From: Tenericutes bacterium HGW-Tenericutes-5
GTDB taxonomy: Bacteria; Bacillota_I; Bacilli_A; Izemoplasmatales; Hujiaoplasmataceae
Length of the DNA: 37,335 nt
Reading direction: 5' to 3'
Assembly (NCBI GenBank): GCA_002839125.1
Contig: PGXI01000001.1
Coordinates: 1 to 37,335, forward strand
Every line of letters starts with the position of its first letter. Position 1 is the first letter of the stretch. The position numbers were made by a program, and so were the translations under genes. The notes under the pieces were generated by a model that saw only the letters and a list, made by a program, of their open reading frames with translations, had not been told where the DNA came from and did no database searches. Below, piece by piece: positions 8,208-16,160 of this stretch.

Positions 8208-9065
8208 TTATGAAAAAATCTTCAACGTATTTATATATACTTCTTTAATTTCTTTATAAGCTTTGGAATTTTCTTCTAAGAAAACTCCATTATTTATGCT
8301 ATCGATAATTGCTTTATGATATCCTACTTTTCCAACAAAATTATATTTATTTTCTTTTGTATATTTTATTATTTCGTTTGTTAATCTCGAGTTCAAATTA
8401 TGCTTATTAATACATATTGCAATCGGCAAATGGAAACTTGTAGCTGTTTTAATGATTCTTTTCAAATCCGAGATTCCTGAAACTGAAGGTTCTGCAACCA
8501 AAAGAATCATATCAACACCAGACATTGAAGCTATAACTGGACATCCAATACCTGGCGGTCCATCAATGATAACTAAGTCATCTTCCTTGATATATTCCTG
8601 CATATTCTTTTTAACTTTGGTAACCAATAACCCTGAATTTCCACTACCCATTTGTAATTCAGCGGTCGTAAATACTTGCCTATCTTCATATAAACAAATT
8701 TCACCATCTATATACTTGACAAAACTTATAGCATTAACAGGACACACATAATTACAAACTCCGCATCCTTCGCACATATGCTTATTTATTTCATACATAC
8801 TATCAGCAAAACTAATCGCACTAAACTTGCACGATTCTTTACAAAGTCCGCATTGAATGCAATGTTCTTGATCAATGACTGATTTGTCCAAACCATAATA
8901 GTTTTCGCGCTTTTTTACGTCTTTAATTGCCGATACAAGATGCAAATTTGGTGCTTCAACATCGCAATCTGCAAAAACACGAGCTTTAGAAATATTAATA
9001 AAATTACTAGCAAAGGTAGTTTTTCCAGTGCCGCCTTTTCCACTTAATATTAGAAGTTTTTTCAT
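8208..9065 (-). CDS. MinD-type ATPase with inserted 2[4Fe-4S] ferredoxin domain (second copy)
   Basis: 285 residues, cytoplasmic. A deviant Walker A, GKGGTGKT, lies at 9-16. The ferredoxin insert carries two full CxxCxxCxxxC clusters (C69, C72, C75, C79 and C98, C101, C104, C108), and the switch II-like block DGPPGIGCPV follows. This is the family of MinD superfamily ATPases with inserted ferredoxin (COG1149), found in anaerobes next to NifX-like proteins. In Desulfovibrio such ATPases belong to the ORP complex. Its ATG overlaps the stop of the upstream paralogue in ATGA, so the two are translationally coupled and probably form a heterodimer. The role in Fe-S or metal-cluster assembly is by family analogy. 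Confidence 0.9.
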   Translation of the reverse strand: MKKLLILSGKGGTGKTTFASNFINISKARVFADCDVEAPNLHLVSAIKDVKKRENYYGLDKSVIDQEHCIQCGLCKESCKFSAISFADSMYEINKHMCEGCGVCNYVCPVNAISFVKYIDGEICLYEDRQVFTTAELQMGSGNSGLLVTKVKKNMQEYIKEDDLVIIDGPPGIGCPVIASMSGVDMILLVAEPSVSGISDLKRIIKTATSFHLPIAICINKHNLNSRLTNEIIKYTKENKYNFVGKVGYHKAIIDSINNGVFLEENSKAYKEIKEVYINTLKIFS

Positions 9066-9889
9066 ACTTTTCTCACCAATAACTTATCAGCTAATTTTTC
9101 AAAAAAATGTTTGTACTTCATATCTTTGGCAGCTATTTCACCATTAGAATTTATCAACCCTAATTCTTTATCAAATGGTACTTCTAAAAGCACTTCAATA
9201 TTTTCAGATTCCGCAAAGTCATTAATTATTTTATGTTGGGATGCTTTATTAATTACTATACCAACTTTTTTTTCAAACACTTGAGTTAACTCATAAACCA
9301 TTTTTAAATTGTGTAAACCGAAAATTGTTGGTTCAGCAACTAATAAACAATAATCCGCATTTTTTATGCTCCCCATGACGCTGCATCCATTACCTGGTGG
9401 GCAATCAATAACTACATCTTCTAAAATGTCTTTTGAAATTTCGATTATTTCATCAATTATTTTTACACCAGTTTCTTCTTTTATATTCATTTCACCACCT
9501 ATGACTCGGTGACCTTCAAATTCTGTTTCTTTTATTGTTCCTATTGATTTTTTTACTTCAGTTATCGCAGAAACAGGACAAACCAGCTTACATCCACCAC
9601 AGGAATGACATAGTGAAGAGAAAACTCTCACCTTATCAATGATTATCGCTAAAGCATTAAACCTGCAAAAATCTGCACATTTTCCGCAAAGTGTACAAGC
9701 ATCGTGATCAATAACTGGAATATCTACATCAACTTGTTTTACAATTTTATCACCTTTGAAATATAAATCTCCATTGGGTTCTTCTACATCACAATCTAAA
9801 TAAGCTGCGTTTTTTATTACGTAAGCTAAATTTACCGATATAAATGTTTTTCCAGTTCCGCCTTTACCACTTAACACAGCTATTCTCAA
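9062..9889 (-). CDS. MinD-type ATPase with inserted 2[4Fe-4S] ferredoxin domain (first copy)
   Basis: 275 residues, paralogue of the gene just downstream. Deviant Walker A GKGGTGKT at 8-15; ferredoxin insert with C65, C68, C71, C75 and C94, C97, C100, C104; DCPPGNGCSV as the later nucleotide-binding block. All eight cluster ligands are intact in both copies, so neither looks like a decayed duplicate. It starts one base after the NifX-like gene stops and ends in TGA overlapping the next ATG, which also shows that UGA is a stop codon here. Likely role: nucleotide-driven delivery or maintenance of a metal cluster with the NifX-like partner. Confidence 0.9.
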   Translation of the reverse strand: MRIAVLSGKGGTGKTFISVNLAYVIKNAAYLDCDVEEPNGDLYFKGDKIVKQVDVDIPVIDHDACTLCGKCADFCRFNALAIIIDKVRVFSSLCHSCGGCKLVCPVSAITEVKKSIGTIKETEFEGHRVIGGEMNIKEETGVKIIDEIIEISKDILEDVVIDCPPGNGCSVMGSIKNADYCLLVAEPTIFGLHNLKMVYELTQVFEKKVGIVINKASQHKIINDFAESENIEVLLEVPFDKELGLINSNGEIAAKDMKYKHFFEKLADKLLVRKV

Positions 9890-9890
9890 A

Positions 9891-10220
9891 CTAAATTAAC
9901 TCCTTTAAGTTCCCATCAAGAAAATCCTTGATATTTTCTTTTACAATAGAATCGTTAGGAATGAATACTTTAACATTACCTCTAAGCAGTTCCATGGATT
10001 TTTCACCAATTCTTGGCGAAATTATAATATCAGCTTTGTGTTTTAAAACGAATTCAGCCGTCTTAATGCCAACACCATGAGGGTTGTCTAAATGTTCATT
10101 TATATATGTTTCGCCAATCTGTTTTTGGGTATCATAAACATAAAAGTAGTTTGCTCTTCCAAAATTTTCTGAAATAAAAGATTTTTCACCGCTTGTTTTT
10201 GTTGGTATTACAATAATCAT
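9891..10220 (-). CDS. NifX/NifB-like dinitrogenase Fe-Mo cofactor family protein
   Basis: 109 residues, a single small domain of the COG1433 family (RNase H-like fold), with the characteristic FGRANYFYVYD at 20-30 and HGVGIKTAEF at 48-57. Members bind metal-sulfur clusters. The Desulfovibrio orange protein, which has a Mo-Cu-S cluster, is the best studied relative with a MinD-ATPase neighbourhood. No nitrogenase genes are in the window, so nitrogen fixation is not implied. AAGGAG lies 10 bases before the ATG, directly after a strong hairpin at 10242-10269. Confidence 0.87.
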   Translation of the reverse strand: MIIVIPTKTSGEKSFISENFGRANYFYVYDTQKQIGETYINEHLDNPHGVGIKTAEFVLKHKADIIISPRIGEKSMELLRGNVKVFIPNDSIVKENIKDFLDGNLKELI

Positions 10221-10241
10221 AATAATTCATCTCCTTAAAGT

Positions 10242-10269
10242 GTAATAAGCGACCAAGGTCGCTTATTAC
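10242..10269 (-). other. Intercistronic hairpin without a T-tract between DUF5320 and NifX-like genes
   Basis: A perfect 13-bp stem (10242-10254 with 10257-10269) closed by only two bases, so the real loop must be a few bases larger. On the minus strand it is followed by ACTTTAAGGAG rather than by a U-run, which argues against a plain terminator. It starts 4 bases after the DUF5320 stop and ends just before the ribosome binding site of the next gene. Partial termination, an mRNA processing or stability element, or translation control are all possible. Confidence 0.75.
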
Positions 10270-10272
10270 TTA

Positions 10273-10488
10273 TTATTTTTCTTCTAAATTCTTGTCGATA
10301 TCTTTTAGTCTTTGTTCTAATAGTTCTTTTTCCTTTAACAAATCTTCTTTTGTGTAAGAAGATTGGAGATTTCTTCCGTAACCCATTCCAAAGCCAGTTC
10401 TATTTCCATCTCTGCGATTACAATTACCCATTCTTCTTCCTGTTAAAGGCCCATAACCATTAGGTCCAGTACCATCTCTTCTTGGCAT
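10273..10488 (-). CDS. DUF5320 small protein
   Basis: 71 residues. The N-terminal PRRDGTGPNGYGPLTGRR (2-19) is the signature of DUF5320, a Gly/Arg-rich stretch; the C-terminal third (about 45-70, KEDLLKEKELLEQRLKDIDK) is a short coiled coil. The single cysteine is in MGNC. I chose the ATG at 10488 because a perfect GGAGGTG lies 5 bases upstream and the family signature begins there; a longer frame to 10527 would run through the palindrome in the leader. First gene of the operon with the NifX-like protein and the two ATPases, a known association in anaerobes. Molecular role unknown. Confidence 0.85.
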   Translation of the reverse strand: MPRRDGTGPNGYGPLTGRRMGNCNRRDGNRTGFGMGYGRNLQSSYTKEDLLKEKELLEQRLKDIDKNLEEK

Positions 10489-10504
10489 AATAACACCTCC
10501 ATTT

Positions 10505-10518
10505 TTGACATATGTCAA
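10505..10518. promoter_or_regulatory. Perfect 14-bp palindrome, candidate operator of the ORP-like operon
   Basis: TTGACATATGTCAA is fully symmetric and lies about 7-20 bases after the expected transcription start, between promoter and ribosome binding site. This is a classic roadblock position for a dimeric repressor. The half-site TTGAC resembles FNR/CRP-family half-sites, but I cannot name the regulator. Confidence 0.65.
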
Positions 10519-10531
10519 TAACATCAACTTT

Positions 10532-10559
10532 ATTATACCACTATAAAAACAATTGTCAA
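10532..10559 (-). promoter_or_regulatory. Near-consensus promoter of the DUF5320/NifX/MinD operon
   Basis: TTGACA (10554-10559) and TATAAT (10532-10537) both match the sigma-A consensus exactly, with a 16-base spacer. The -35 begins immediately after the arginine deiminase stop codon (10560-10562), so there is no intergenic space for a separate terminator. Confidence 0.85.
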
Positions 10560-11786
10560 CTATTCTCTTTCAAAAGGCATAGACATACATCTAGGTCCGC
10601 CCCTACCTCTAGATAATTCACTAGATGGCATTTTATGAATCTTGATTCCATTTTGCTCCAAAAGACTATTAGTAATATGATTTCTTTCATAAACAATTAC
10701 TTCACCCGGTCTAATTACAATTGTATTAGCTCCATCGTTCCACTGTTCTCTATCACTAGCCACAGGATCATCTTCACCACCACATGGAATAAGTGTAATA
10801 TTTCTTCCTAAATATTTAGATAAGATATCATCTAATTTCCCTTCAATTGGCAAAACGTCAAGTTTTTCTTTATGCGTTTTTGATTTTGTAACTTCGTAGG
10901 CTTTAATAACATGTCTTAATTCTTGATGAATTAAGAATTTATCATAATCAACCTGCGTAAATACAGTATCTAAATGCATAAAAGCTCTACTCTTAGGGAT
11001 ATCAAAAGCTAAGACTATTTCAAAATCGGTTTTATTGTAATAGAATAAGTTTTTTGCTAATCTTTCAATTGCTGCTGGATGAGTTCTTTCAGAAACGCCG
11101 ACAGCCAATATCTTGTCGTTTAATACAAGAATATCTCCACCCTCTAATGTTGGTACCAGCTGACGATTATAGTAATGAGGAATATCTTTGTTTCCATAAA
11201 TCGGATGATATTTAAAGATATATTCTCCATAGATAGTTTCTCTTGATCTTGTTACTGAAAACATCTTTGAAATTGAAACTCCATTAGCAATAATTGAAAA
11301 TGGGTCTCTGGTAAAATATAAATTCGGCATTGGATCAGTAACGAACGGATAATCACGAATATAATCTGATAAAGTTCTTTTTGTGAAATTTGGAACTTCA
11401 TCTTTTCTAATTCCTGCCATCGTAGCACTTACCATTTTCTTTGTAATCTTCATGGACTTTAAATAATCGAAAATTAATAGTTTTAAAGTATCGCTTGTTA
11501 TTGAGGCTTCTTCAATGAATTGATTGATAAATTCATTTTTTACATCTTCAGATGTTTCTAAAGCTTCAGCTACCAAATCAACTAAATACAATACTTCAAC
11601 ACCATTTTTTCTAAATATATCTGCAAAAGCATCATGTTCCTTTTGCGCTAGATCTAACCAAGGGATATCATCAAACAATAGTTGGTTCAACCATTTTGGA
11701 GTTAGGTTTTCGAGTTCTCTTCCCGGTCTATGTAAAAGCACTTTCTTTAATTCTTTAATTTCTGATTTCACATTTAATAAACTCAT
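10560..11786 (-). CDS. arcA: Arginine deiminase
   Basis: 408 residues, cytoplasmic; hydrolyses arginine to citrulline and ammonia, the first step of the arginine deiminase pathway. Catalytic residues are in place: D161 in FTRDPF, E215 in LEGGD, H271 and D273 in HLD, and the nucleophile C400 in RGGPRCMSMPF. Length is normal. It follows tryptophanase after 13 bases and is probably co-transcribed with it. No ornithine carbamoyltransferase, carbamate kinase or antiporter gene adjoins it, so the rest of the pathway must be elsewhere. No hairpin follows its stop; the next promoter starts at once. Confidence 0.96.
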   Translation of the reverse strand: MSLLNVKSEIKELKKVLLHRPGRELENLTPKWLNQLLFDDIPWLDLAQKEHDAFADIFRKNGVEVLYLVDLVAEALETSEDVKNEFINQFIEEASITSDTLKLLIFDYLKSMKITKKMVSATMAGIRKDEVPNFTKRTLSDYIRDYPFVTDPMPNLYFTRDPFSIIANGVSISKMFSVTRSRETIYGEYIFKYHPIYGNKDIPHYYNRQLVPTLEGGDILVLNDKILAVGVSERTHPAAIERLAKNLFYYNKTDFEIVLAFDIPKSRAFMHLDTVFTQVDYDKFLIHQELRHVIKAYEVTKSKTHKEKLDVLPIEGKLDDILSKYLGRNITLIPCGGEDDPVASDREQWNDGANTIVIRPGEVIVYERNHITNSLLEQNGIKIHKMPSSELSRGRGGPRCMSMPFERE

Positions 11787-11799
11787 AAAAATCCTCTCT

Positions 11800-13182
11800 T
11801 TACTTGATTGGTTTAAATTCTGCAGTAAAATGCCTTAAGATAGGGGACTCATAAACGAATTCCAATCCTTTTAGTTTTGGCCCTCTTTTACTTACTTCAA
11901 TCAAACACTCAGCTACATAATTCAAGTGTTCTAACGTATATGTTCTACGTGGTATAGTCAGTCTTAAAAATTCTTTATCCGCTCTTAGATTTTCATGAGT
12001 GTCTGGATCTCTACCTAATAAAAGTGATCCGATTTCTACCGCTCTTATTCCGCCTTCAAGGTATAACTCGTTACAAATAACTTGGGCAGGAAATTGGTTA
12101 AAAGGAATTTGTGGACAGATTGCTCCACAATCAACAAATACCGCGTGTCCACCAGTCGGATACTGAATAGGAACTCCTCCAGCTCTTAATTTATCTCCTA
12201 AATATCTAATTTCATCAAGACGATATTGTAAATAATCTTCTTCTAAAGCTTCTTTTAAGCCAACAGCTAAAGCATCCATATCCCTTCCGGATAACCCACC
12301 ATATGTTGGGAACCCTTCCATCGGTATGACTCTAACCTGACAAGCTCTAAACATTTCTTCATTATCTTTTATCGCTATTAACCCACCGATATTAACAAGA
12401 CCATCTTTTTTACTACTCATTAAAAACAAGTCAGCTAAATCAAATTGCTCTCTCGCTATATCTTTAACAGATTTATTTTCATAACCTTTTTCTCTAAGTT
12501 TGATAAAATATGCGTTTTCAGCATATCTAGCCCCATCGATAACTACAGGTATGCCATTTTCTCTGGCAATCTTATTAACTTCACGCATATTCTCTAAAGA
12601 TACTGGTTGTCCGCCAGCGGAATTATTAGTAATAGTCATGATAATTGCGGCAATATTTTCTTTTTTCTTATCTGCGATTATCTCTTTTAATTTTAATAAA
12701 TCAAAATTACCTTTAAAAGGATAATCCAACTCCAGATCAAAACACTCTTTACAAACACAATCAATCGCTCTACCACCAGCTAATTCTACATGGGCTCTAG
12801 TTGTATCAAAATGAATATTTGATATAACATACATCCCTGGTCTTTTAATTAAGTTCGGTAAAGCAACTTGTTCAGCTCCCCTGCCTTGATGAGCCGGAAT
12901 TACATACTTATATCCTGTAATCTCTTTAACCGCCGCTTCTAGGCGATAAAAGCTTCTAGAACCAGCATATGCTTCATCACCCATCATCAATGCTCCCCAT
13001 TGAAAATGAGACATTGCTCCTGTTCCTGAATCAGTTAAAAGATCAATAAAAACATCTTCTGATTTTAATCTAAAAGGATTAAAACCCGCCTGTTCTAATT
13101 TCTTTTCTCTTTCTGCTTTTGAAATAAGTTTTATTGGTTCCACCATTTTGATTTTAAATGGGGGTAAAGAATAATTTTTCAT
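11800..13182 (-). CDS. tnaA: Tryptophanase
   Basis: 460 residues, a PLP enzyme of the beta-eliminating lyase family that splits tryptophan to indole, pyruvate and ammonia. The PLP lysine is K259 (SSKKD), the ring-binding aspartate D216 (IDGAR). Two positions favour tryptophanase over tyrosine phenol-lyase: NIHFDTT carries D126, where phenol-lyases have threonine, and RAVEIGS (381-387) lacks the phenol-lyase arginine of MERG. The C-terminal LLGRDPDTHENLR and ILRHFTA blocks also match tryptophanases. SD GAGAGGAG lies 6 bases before the ATG. I see no TnaC-like leader peptide. Probably in an operon with arcA, two ammonia-yielding amino-acid catabolic enzymes. Confidence 0.93.
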   Translation of the reverse strand: MKNYSLPPFKIKMVEPIKLISKAEREKKLEQAGFNPFRLKSEDVFIDLLTDSGTGAMSHFQWGALMMGDEAYAGSRSFYRLEAAVKEITGYKYVIPAHQGRGAEQVALPNLIKRPGMYVISNIHFDTTRAHVELAGGRAIDCVCKECFDLELDYPFKGNFDLLKLKEIIADKKKENIAAIIMTITNNSAGGQPVSLENMREVNKIARENGIPVVIDGARYAENAYFIKLREKGYENKSVKDIAREQFDLADLFLMSSKKDGLVNIGGLIAIKDNEEMFRACQVRVIPMEGFPTYGGLSGRDMDALAVGLKEALEEDYLQYRLDEIRYLGDKLRAGGVPIQYPTGGHAVFVDCGAICPQIPFNQFPAQVICNELYLEGGIRAVEIGSLLLGRDPDTHENLRADKEFLRLTIPRRTYTLEHLNYVAECLIEVSKRGPKLKGLEFVYESPILRHFTAEFKPIK

Positions 13183-13234
13183 CTACACTCTCCTCTCGAT
13201 AATCTACTTATGAAAACCCTTTCTTTCCTTAACA

Positions 13235-13263
13235 ATTATACTATAAATACAAACTTTAGTAAA
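13235..13263 (-). promoter_or_regulatory. Candidate promoter of the tnaA-arcA operon
   Basis: TATAAT at 13235-13240 and a weak TTTACT at 13258-13263 with 17-base spacing. Confidence 0.5.
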
Positions 13264-13270
13264 TGCAAAC

Positions 13271-13313
13271 TTGGGCGAAAAAAAAGATTAGAATCTTATC
13301 AATTCTAATCTTT
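13271..13313 (-). terminator. Terminator of the photolyase operon, overlapping the Nudix stop codon
   Basis: Perfect 12-bp stem (13283-13294 with 13302-13313), 7-base loop, then a run of seven T on the minus strand. The stop codon of the Nudix gene (13305-13307) lies in one arm. Confidence 0.92.
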
Positions 13314-13721
13314 AAATATTATATCTCGATGTAATTTATAGATTTCTATCATGTGACCGATATTACCTTCTCCAGCAAACTTTTCGGTATCATAGAAATT
13401 CTCTTCGATATCAATCCAATGAAGTTTGTGAACTTCTTCAATCAATTCTACGTCTTCTTTAAGTTTTCCAATAAAAACAATCATTTTCATGTCAATCGGA
13501 TGCCAAACAAAATCCATAAACATTGATAGTAATATATCGTTTTTGGTTATTCCGGTCTCTTCAAATAATTCCCTATAAGCACTAGCTAAATAGTCTTCAC
13601 CGTTTTCAATTTTACCGCCAACAAGATTAAACTTACCAATATATGGATTTTTTGATCTATGACACATTAAAACTTTATCTTCATTCTTATTTAAAACTAA
13701 AATCAAGTTAAATAACTTCAT
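13305..13721 (-). CDS. Nudix hydrolase, MutT-like
   Basis: 138 residues with a complete Nudix box Gx5Ex7RELFEETGI at 36-58, so it should hydrolyse a nucleoside diphosphate derivative with Mg2+. The early RSKNPYIGKFNLVGGK matches the MutT/8-oxo-dGTPase-like branch, which fits a location in the photolyase operon (nucleotide-pool cleaning beside DNA repair), but the substrate cannot be read from sequence. Starts 7 bases after the DUF2177 gene ends and is last in the run. Confidence 0.87.
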   Translation of the reverse strand: MKLFNLILVLNKNEDKVLMCHRSKNPYIGKFNLVGGKIENGEDYLASAYRELFEETGITKNDILLSMFMDFVWHPIDMKMIVFIGKLKEDVELIEEVHKLHWIDIEENFYDTEKFAGEGNIGHMIEIYKLHRDIIFKD

Positions 13722-13728
13722 CCAAAAA

Positions 13729-14124
13729 TTACCAAATCCAATGATAAATCAAATATGTTAATAAACTAATAGAAGTTGATAAGAAGGTTCCCCAAATTAA
13801 ATCCACGATAGTAACTGTGATTGGCCAATCTTTTAAAGTTGCTAAATTAGTTAAATCATATGTTGCATAAGTCATGAATCCAAAAACTGCACCAGTTAAA
13901 ACAACCTTACCTAAGTCTTTAGCTTCTATGCCTGATTTTAGGAAAAATACAAGCCCAACAATAAACAGTAAATAAAACACTAAAGCCGCAATAAAGTTAG
14001 GTCTTTCAGCCATCAAATGACCGATTTGAGCTTTATAAAACTTCGGAGCCACTAATCCTAACCAGATAGCGTCAATAGCTAAAAACACCACAAAAGCTAT
14101 CGCATACATTTTAATAAAATTCAT
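13729..14124 (-). CDS. DUF2177 membrane protein
   Basis: 131 residues, four transmembrane helices (about 5-25, 43-62, 72-90, 103-127). The FLAIDAIWLGLVAPKFYKAQIG start and GFMTYATYDLTNLATLKDWP block (about 81-100) identify DUF2177. Function unknown. The gene lies two bases after the photolyase stop. DUF2177, DUF1295 and photolyase genes recur together in many bacteria in light or photo-oxidative stress loci, which I take as the best clue. Confidence 0.85.
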   Translation of the reverse strand: MNFIKMYAIAFVVFLAIDAIWLGLVAPKFYKAQIGHLMAERPNFIAALVFYLLFIVGLVFFLKSGIEAKDLGKVVLTGAVFGFMTYATYDLTNLATLKDWPITVTIVDLIWGTFLSTSISLLTYLIYHWIW

Positions 14125-14126
14125 AA

Positions 14127-15362
14127 TTATTCCCCTTTTCTTATTTCATTCATTTTTACTACATAATCTTCAATATTAAACTTTCTTTTTAAGCCATTGT
14201 CATTCATATATCTTAACTTACCAAATATTGGTCTTTCAGTCCAAGCTCTGTCATGTTTTCCAAAACACCAAGCCACACCACAATACCCATTTGGAGTAAA
14301 CCCATCAATAAAGTAATAATTATTTAACTCAATCGCAATATCATATGCTTCTTCATAACTTCTAGACCATTCTATAATTTTCTTACACCAATACATTCTC
14401 ATATAAGAATGCATTCTACCTGTATAAACCATCTCAATCATGGCCGCGTTAAAATATGGATCATGAGTATTAAAATTAATATAATCTTCTTTAGAATAAA
14501 TATACTCTCTTTTATCCTTTAAGTGTTGATTCATTGATTTATATGCCCAGTCATATGTCATATATTGAAATTGATCATATGTAGGATTAAAGTAGACAAA
14601 GTTATATGCAAGTTCTCTTCTTACAATTAACTCTTCTAAAAAAGCATCCTTATTTTCAGTATTTACTTTAGCTAACCGATCAAAAATTGTCACTGGTGAT
14701 ATAAATCCATATTTTAAGTATGCACTAAGTAAAGAGGTGTAATTTAATGATGGATCATTATGTAAATGGTAATTATCTAATTTATTTTCAATAAAATTAT
14801 CTAAAATTCTTAGCGCTTCTTTTTCACCAATTGTTGTTGGCATATTATCAAGCACTGAAATTCGATATTCATTAAGTTTTGAATTAATCTTATTTCTAAT
14901 TGTTCTGGCTGAATATTCTTCTTTATCAGAAGCTACTGATACTGGAACAAAAACATTTGACTCAACGGTAAAAAGATTTATGTTATTTGTTAAGCATTTT
15001 TGCTTAATTTGTTCATATTGATTTATGTCGAAGCGCAAATAGGCTTTATCTACAAAAATTGAATTAAAACCTGCTAATAAATCATATAACTTATCGTTTC
15101 TTTTTACATATTTAACACTGTCAGAAAAAAGCTTTAAATTATCAACCAAATCAATAGTATTTTGTTCAAAAAATTCTATATTTCGAGGATTCTCTTCATA
15201 AGGTTCAACGACAACTATCTCTAGTTTTAATTGATAAAATTTTGCATGATTTATAGCTTCATAAAGAGAATAATTATTTCTTATCCTAAATGATTTGGTC
15301 ATAATATAAAGGCATTTTTTATTATCGTTATTAAATTCTAATATTTTAAGTATTCTACTCAT
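14127..15362 (-). CDS. phr: Deoxyribodipyrimidine photolyase, class II
   Basis: 411 residues, FAD enzyme that splits UV-induced cyclobutane pyrimidine dimers with blue light. The C-terminal half carries the class II signature: DPYFNAAMIEMVYTGRMHSY, MRMYWCKKIIEWS, NNYYFIDGFTPNGYCGVAWC and HDRAWTERPIFGKLRYM. The N-terminal half is a weakly conserved Rossmann-like domain. Length is slightly short for the class (usually about 440-470), mainly at the N-terminus. The start codon directly abuts the stop of the DUF1295 gene (no gap). A photolyase indicates exposure to sunlight in an otherwise anaerobic gene set. Confidence 0.93.
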   Translation of the reverse strand: MSRILKILEFNNDNKKCLYIMTKSFRIRNNYSLYEAINHAKFYQLKLEIVVVEPYEENPRNIEFFEQNTIDLVDNLKLFSDSVKYVKRNDKLYDLLAGFNSIFVDKAYLRFDINQYEQIKQKCLTNNINLFTVESNVFVPVSVASDKEEYSARTIRNKINSKLNEYRISVLDNMPTTIGEKEALRILDNFIENKLDNYHLHNDPSLNYTSLLSAYLKYGFISPVTIFDRLAKVNTENKDAFLEELIVRRELAYNFVYFNPTYDQFQYMTYDWAYKSMNQHLKDKREYIYSKEDYINFNTHDPYFNAAMIEMVYTGRMHSYMRMYWCKKIIEWSRSYEEAYDIAIELNNYYFIDGFTPNGYCGVAWCFGKHDRAWTERPIFGKLRYMNDNGLKRKFNIEDYVVKMNEIRKGE

Positions 15363-16148
15363 TTATTTCTTGGGAAACCAGGGAATAAATGCATTTGTTT
15401 TTTTTGCGTATTCATCCCAACCAGGGGCTTCCTTCATCTTTCTTTCTAACATAGGAACACCGCTAACAAATCTCAGTAAGTAAGTTATAACAATTGGGCT
15501 AATTATTGATAGGTACTTCCAGAAAGAATCTGTTGGCATTGCTAAAACAACAATGAACAAACCCCACCACATAACTGCTTCACCAAAATAATTAGGATGC
15601 CTTGTATATTTCCATAATCCAGTAGTCATTAATTTTTGCAATTTATTCTTATTAGCAATATGTTTTTTTAATTGATAATCTCCTACAACTTCAAAGAAGT
15701 AACCGAAAATCCAAACTAAAACACCAATAACAACTAATATCCAACTGAAACCACTATCAAGCCCTGGAGTAACATTAATCCAAAACACTCCCAAACCAAC
15801 AACAAACATAAATAATCCTTGAAGCATAAAAACTTGTAAGAAAGCACGAGGCACTACCCATTTACCCCAGTCCTCACGCCACTTTTTATATCTAAAATCT
15901 TCTTCAGCAAAAATGTTTCTTTTTAAAATATAATAGAAAAGTCTTAATCCCCATAAACTAACCAAAACATTAACAATAATTTTATCAATGCCATAATCAG
16001 CTTTTACAAAGAAGAGAATCCAAGCCGTCACTACAAACCCTAATCCCCAGCCGATATCCACAATGCTATTATTCTTAATAATTGTTGCGACTACAAAAAA
16101 GACTAAAAAATAGATAAATATAACTAAAGCTGCTAATTCGATTCCCAT
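15363..16148 (-). CDS. DUF1295 membrane protein (steroid 5-alpha-reductase-like)
   Basis: 261 residues with six or seven transmembrane helices. GLWKYTRHPNYFGEAVMWWG (about 187-206) is the conserved NADPH/lipid-reductase-like motif shared by DUF1295, 5-alpha-reductases and isoprenylcysteine methyltransferases. In other bacteria DUF1295 genes occur beside cyclopropane-fatty-acid synthase-like, DUF2177 and photolyase genes under light or singlet-oxygen control. Here only DUF1295, photolyase and DUF2177 of that set remain. Likely a lipid-modifying reductase, not proven. Starts 12 bases after the DhaL-DegV gene. Confidence 0.88.
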   Translation of the reverse strand: MGIELAALVIFIYFLVFFVVATIIKNNSIVDIGWGLGFVVTAWILFFVKADYGIDKIIVNVLVSLWGLRLFYYILKRNIFAEEDFRYKKWREDWGKWVVPRAFLQVFMLQGLFMFVVGLGVFWINVTPGLDSGFSWILVVIGVLVWIFGYFFEVVGDYQLKKHIANKNKLQKLMTTGLWKYTRHPNYFGEAVMWWGLFIVVLAMPTDSFWKYLSIISPIVITYLLRFVSGVPMLERKMKEAPGWDEYAKKTNAFIPWFPKK

Positions 16149-16160
16149 ATTTATTTCTCC

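Noticed and set aside
9891..10220. Evidence for nitrogen fixation
   Set aside because: NifX-like proteins with MinD-ferredoxin ATPases are common in non-fixing anaerobes, and no nif structural gene is in the window.
11800..13182. Tyrosine phenol-lyase
   Set aside because: Phenol-lyases have Thr in the YFTTT motif and Arg in MERG; here these are Asp (HFDTT) and Ile (VEIGS), as in tryptophanases.
13183..13260. TnaC-type leader peptide before tryptophanase
   Set aside because: No short frame with a tryptophan codon and ribosome binding site lies between promoter and tnaA.
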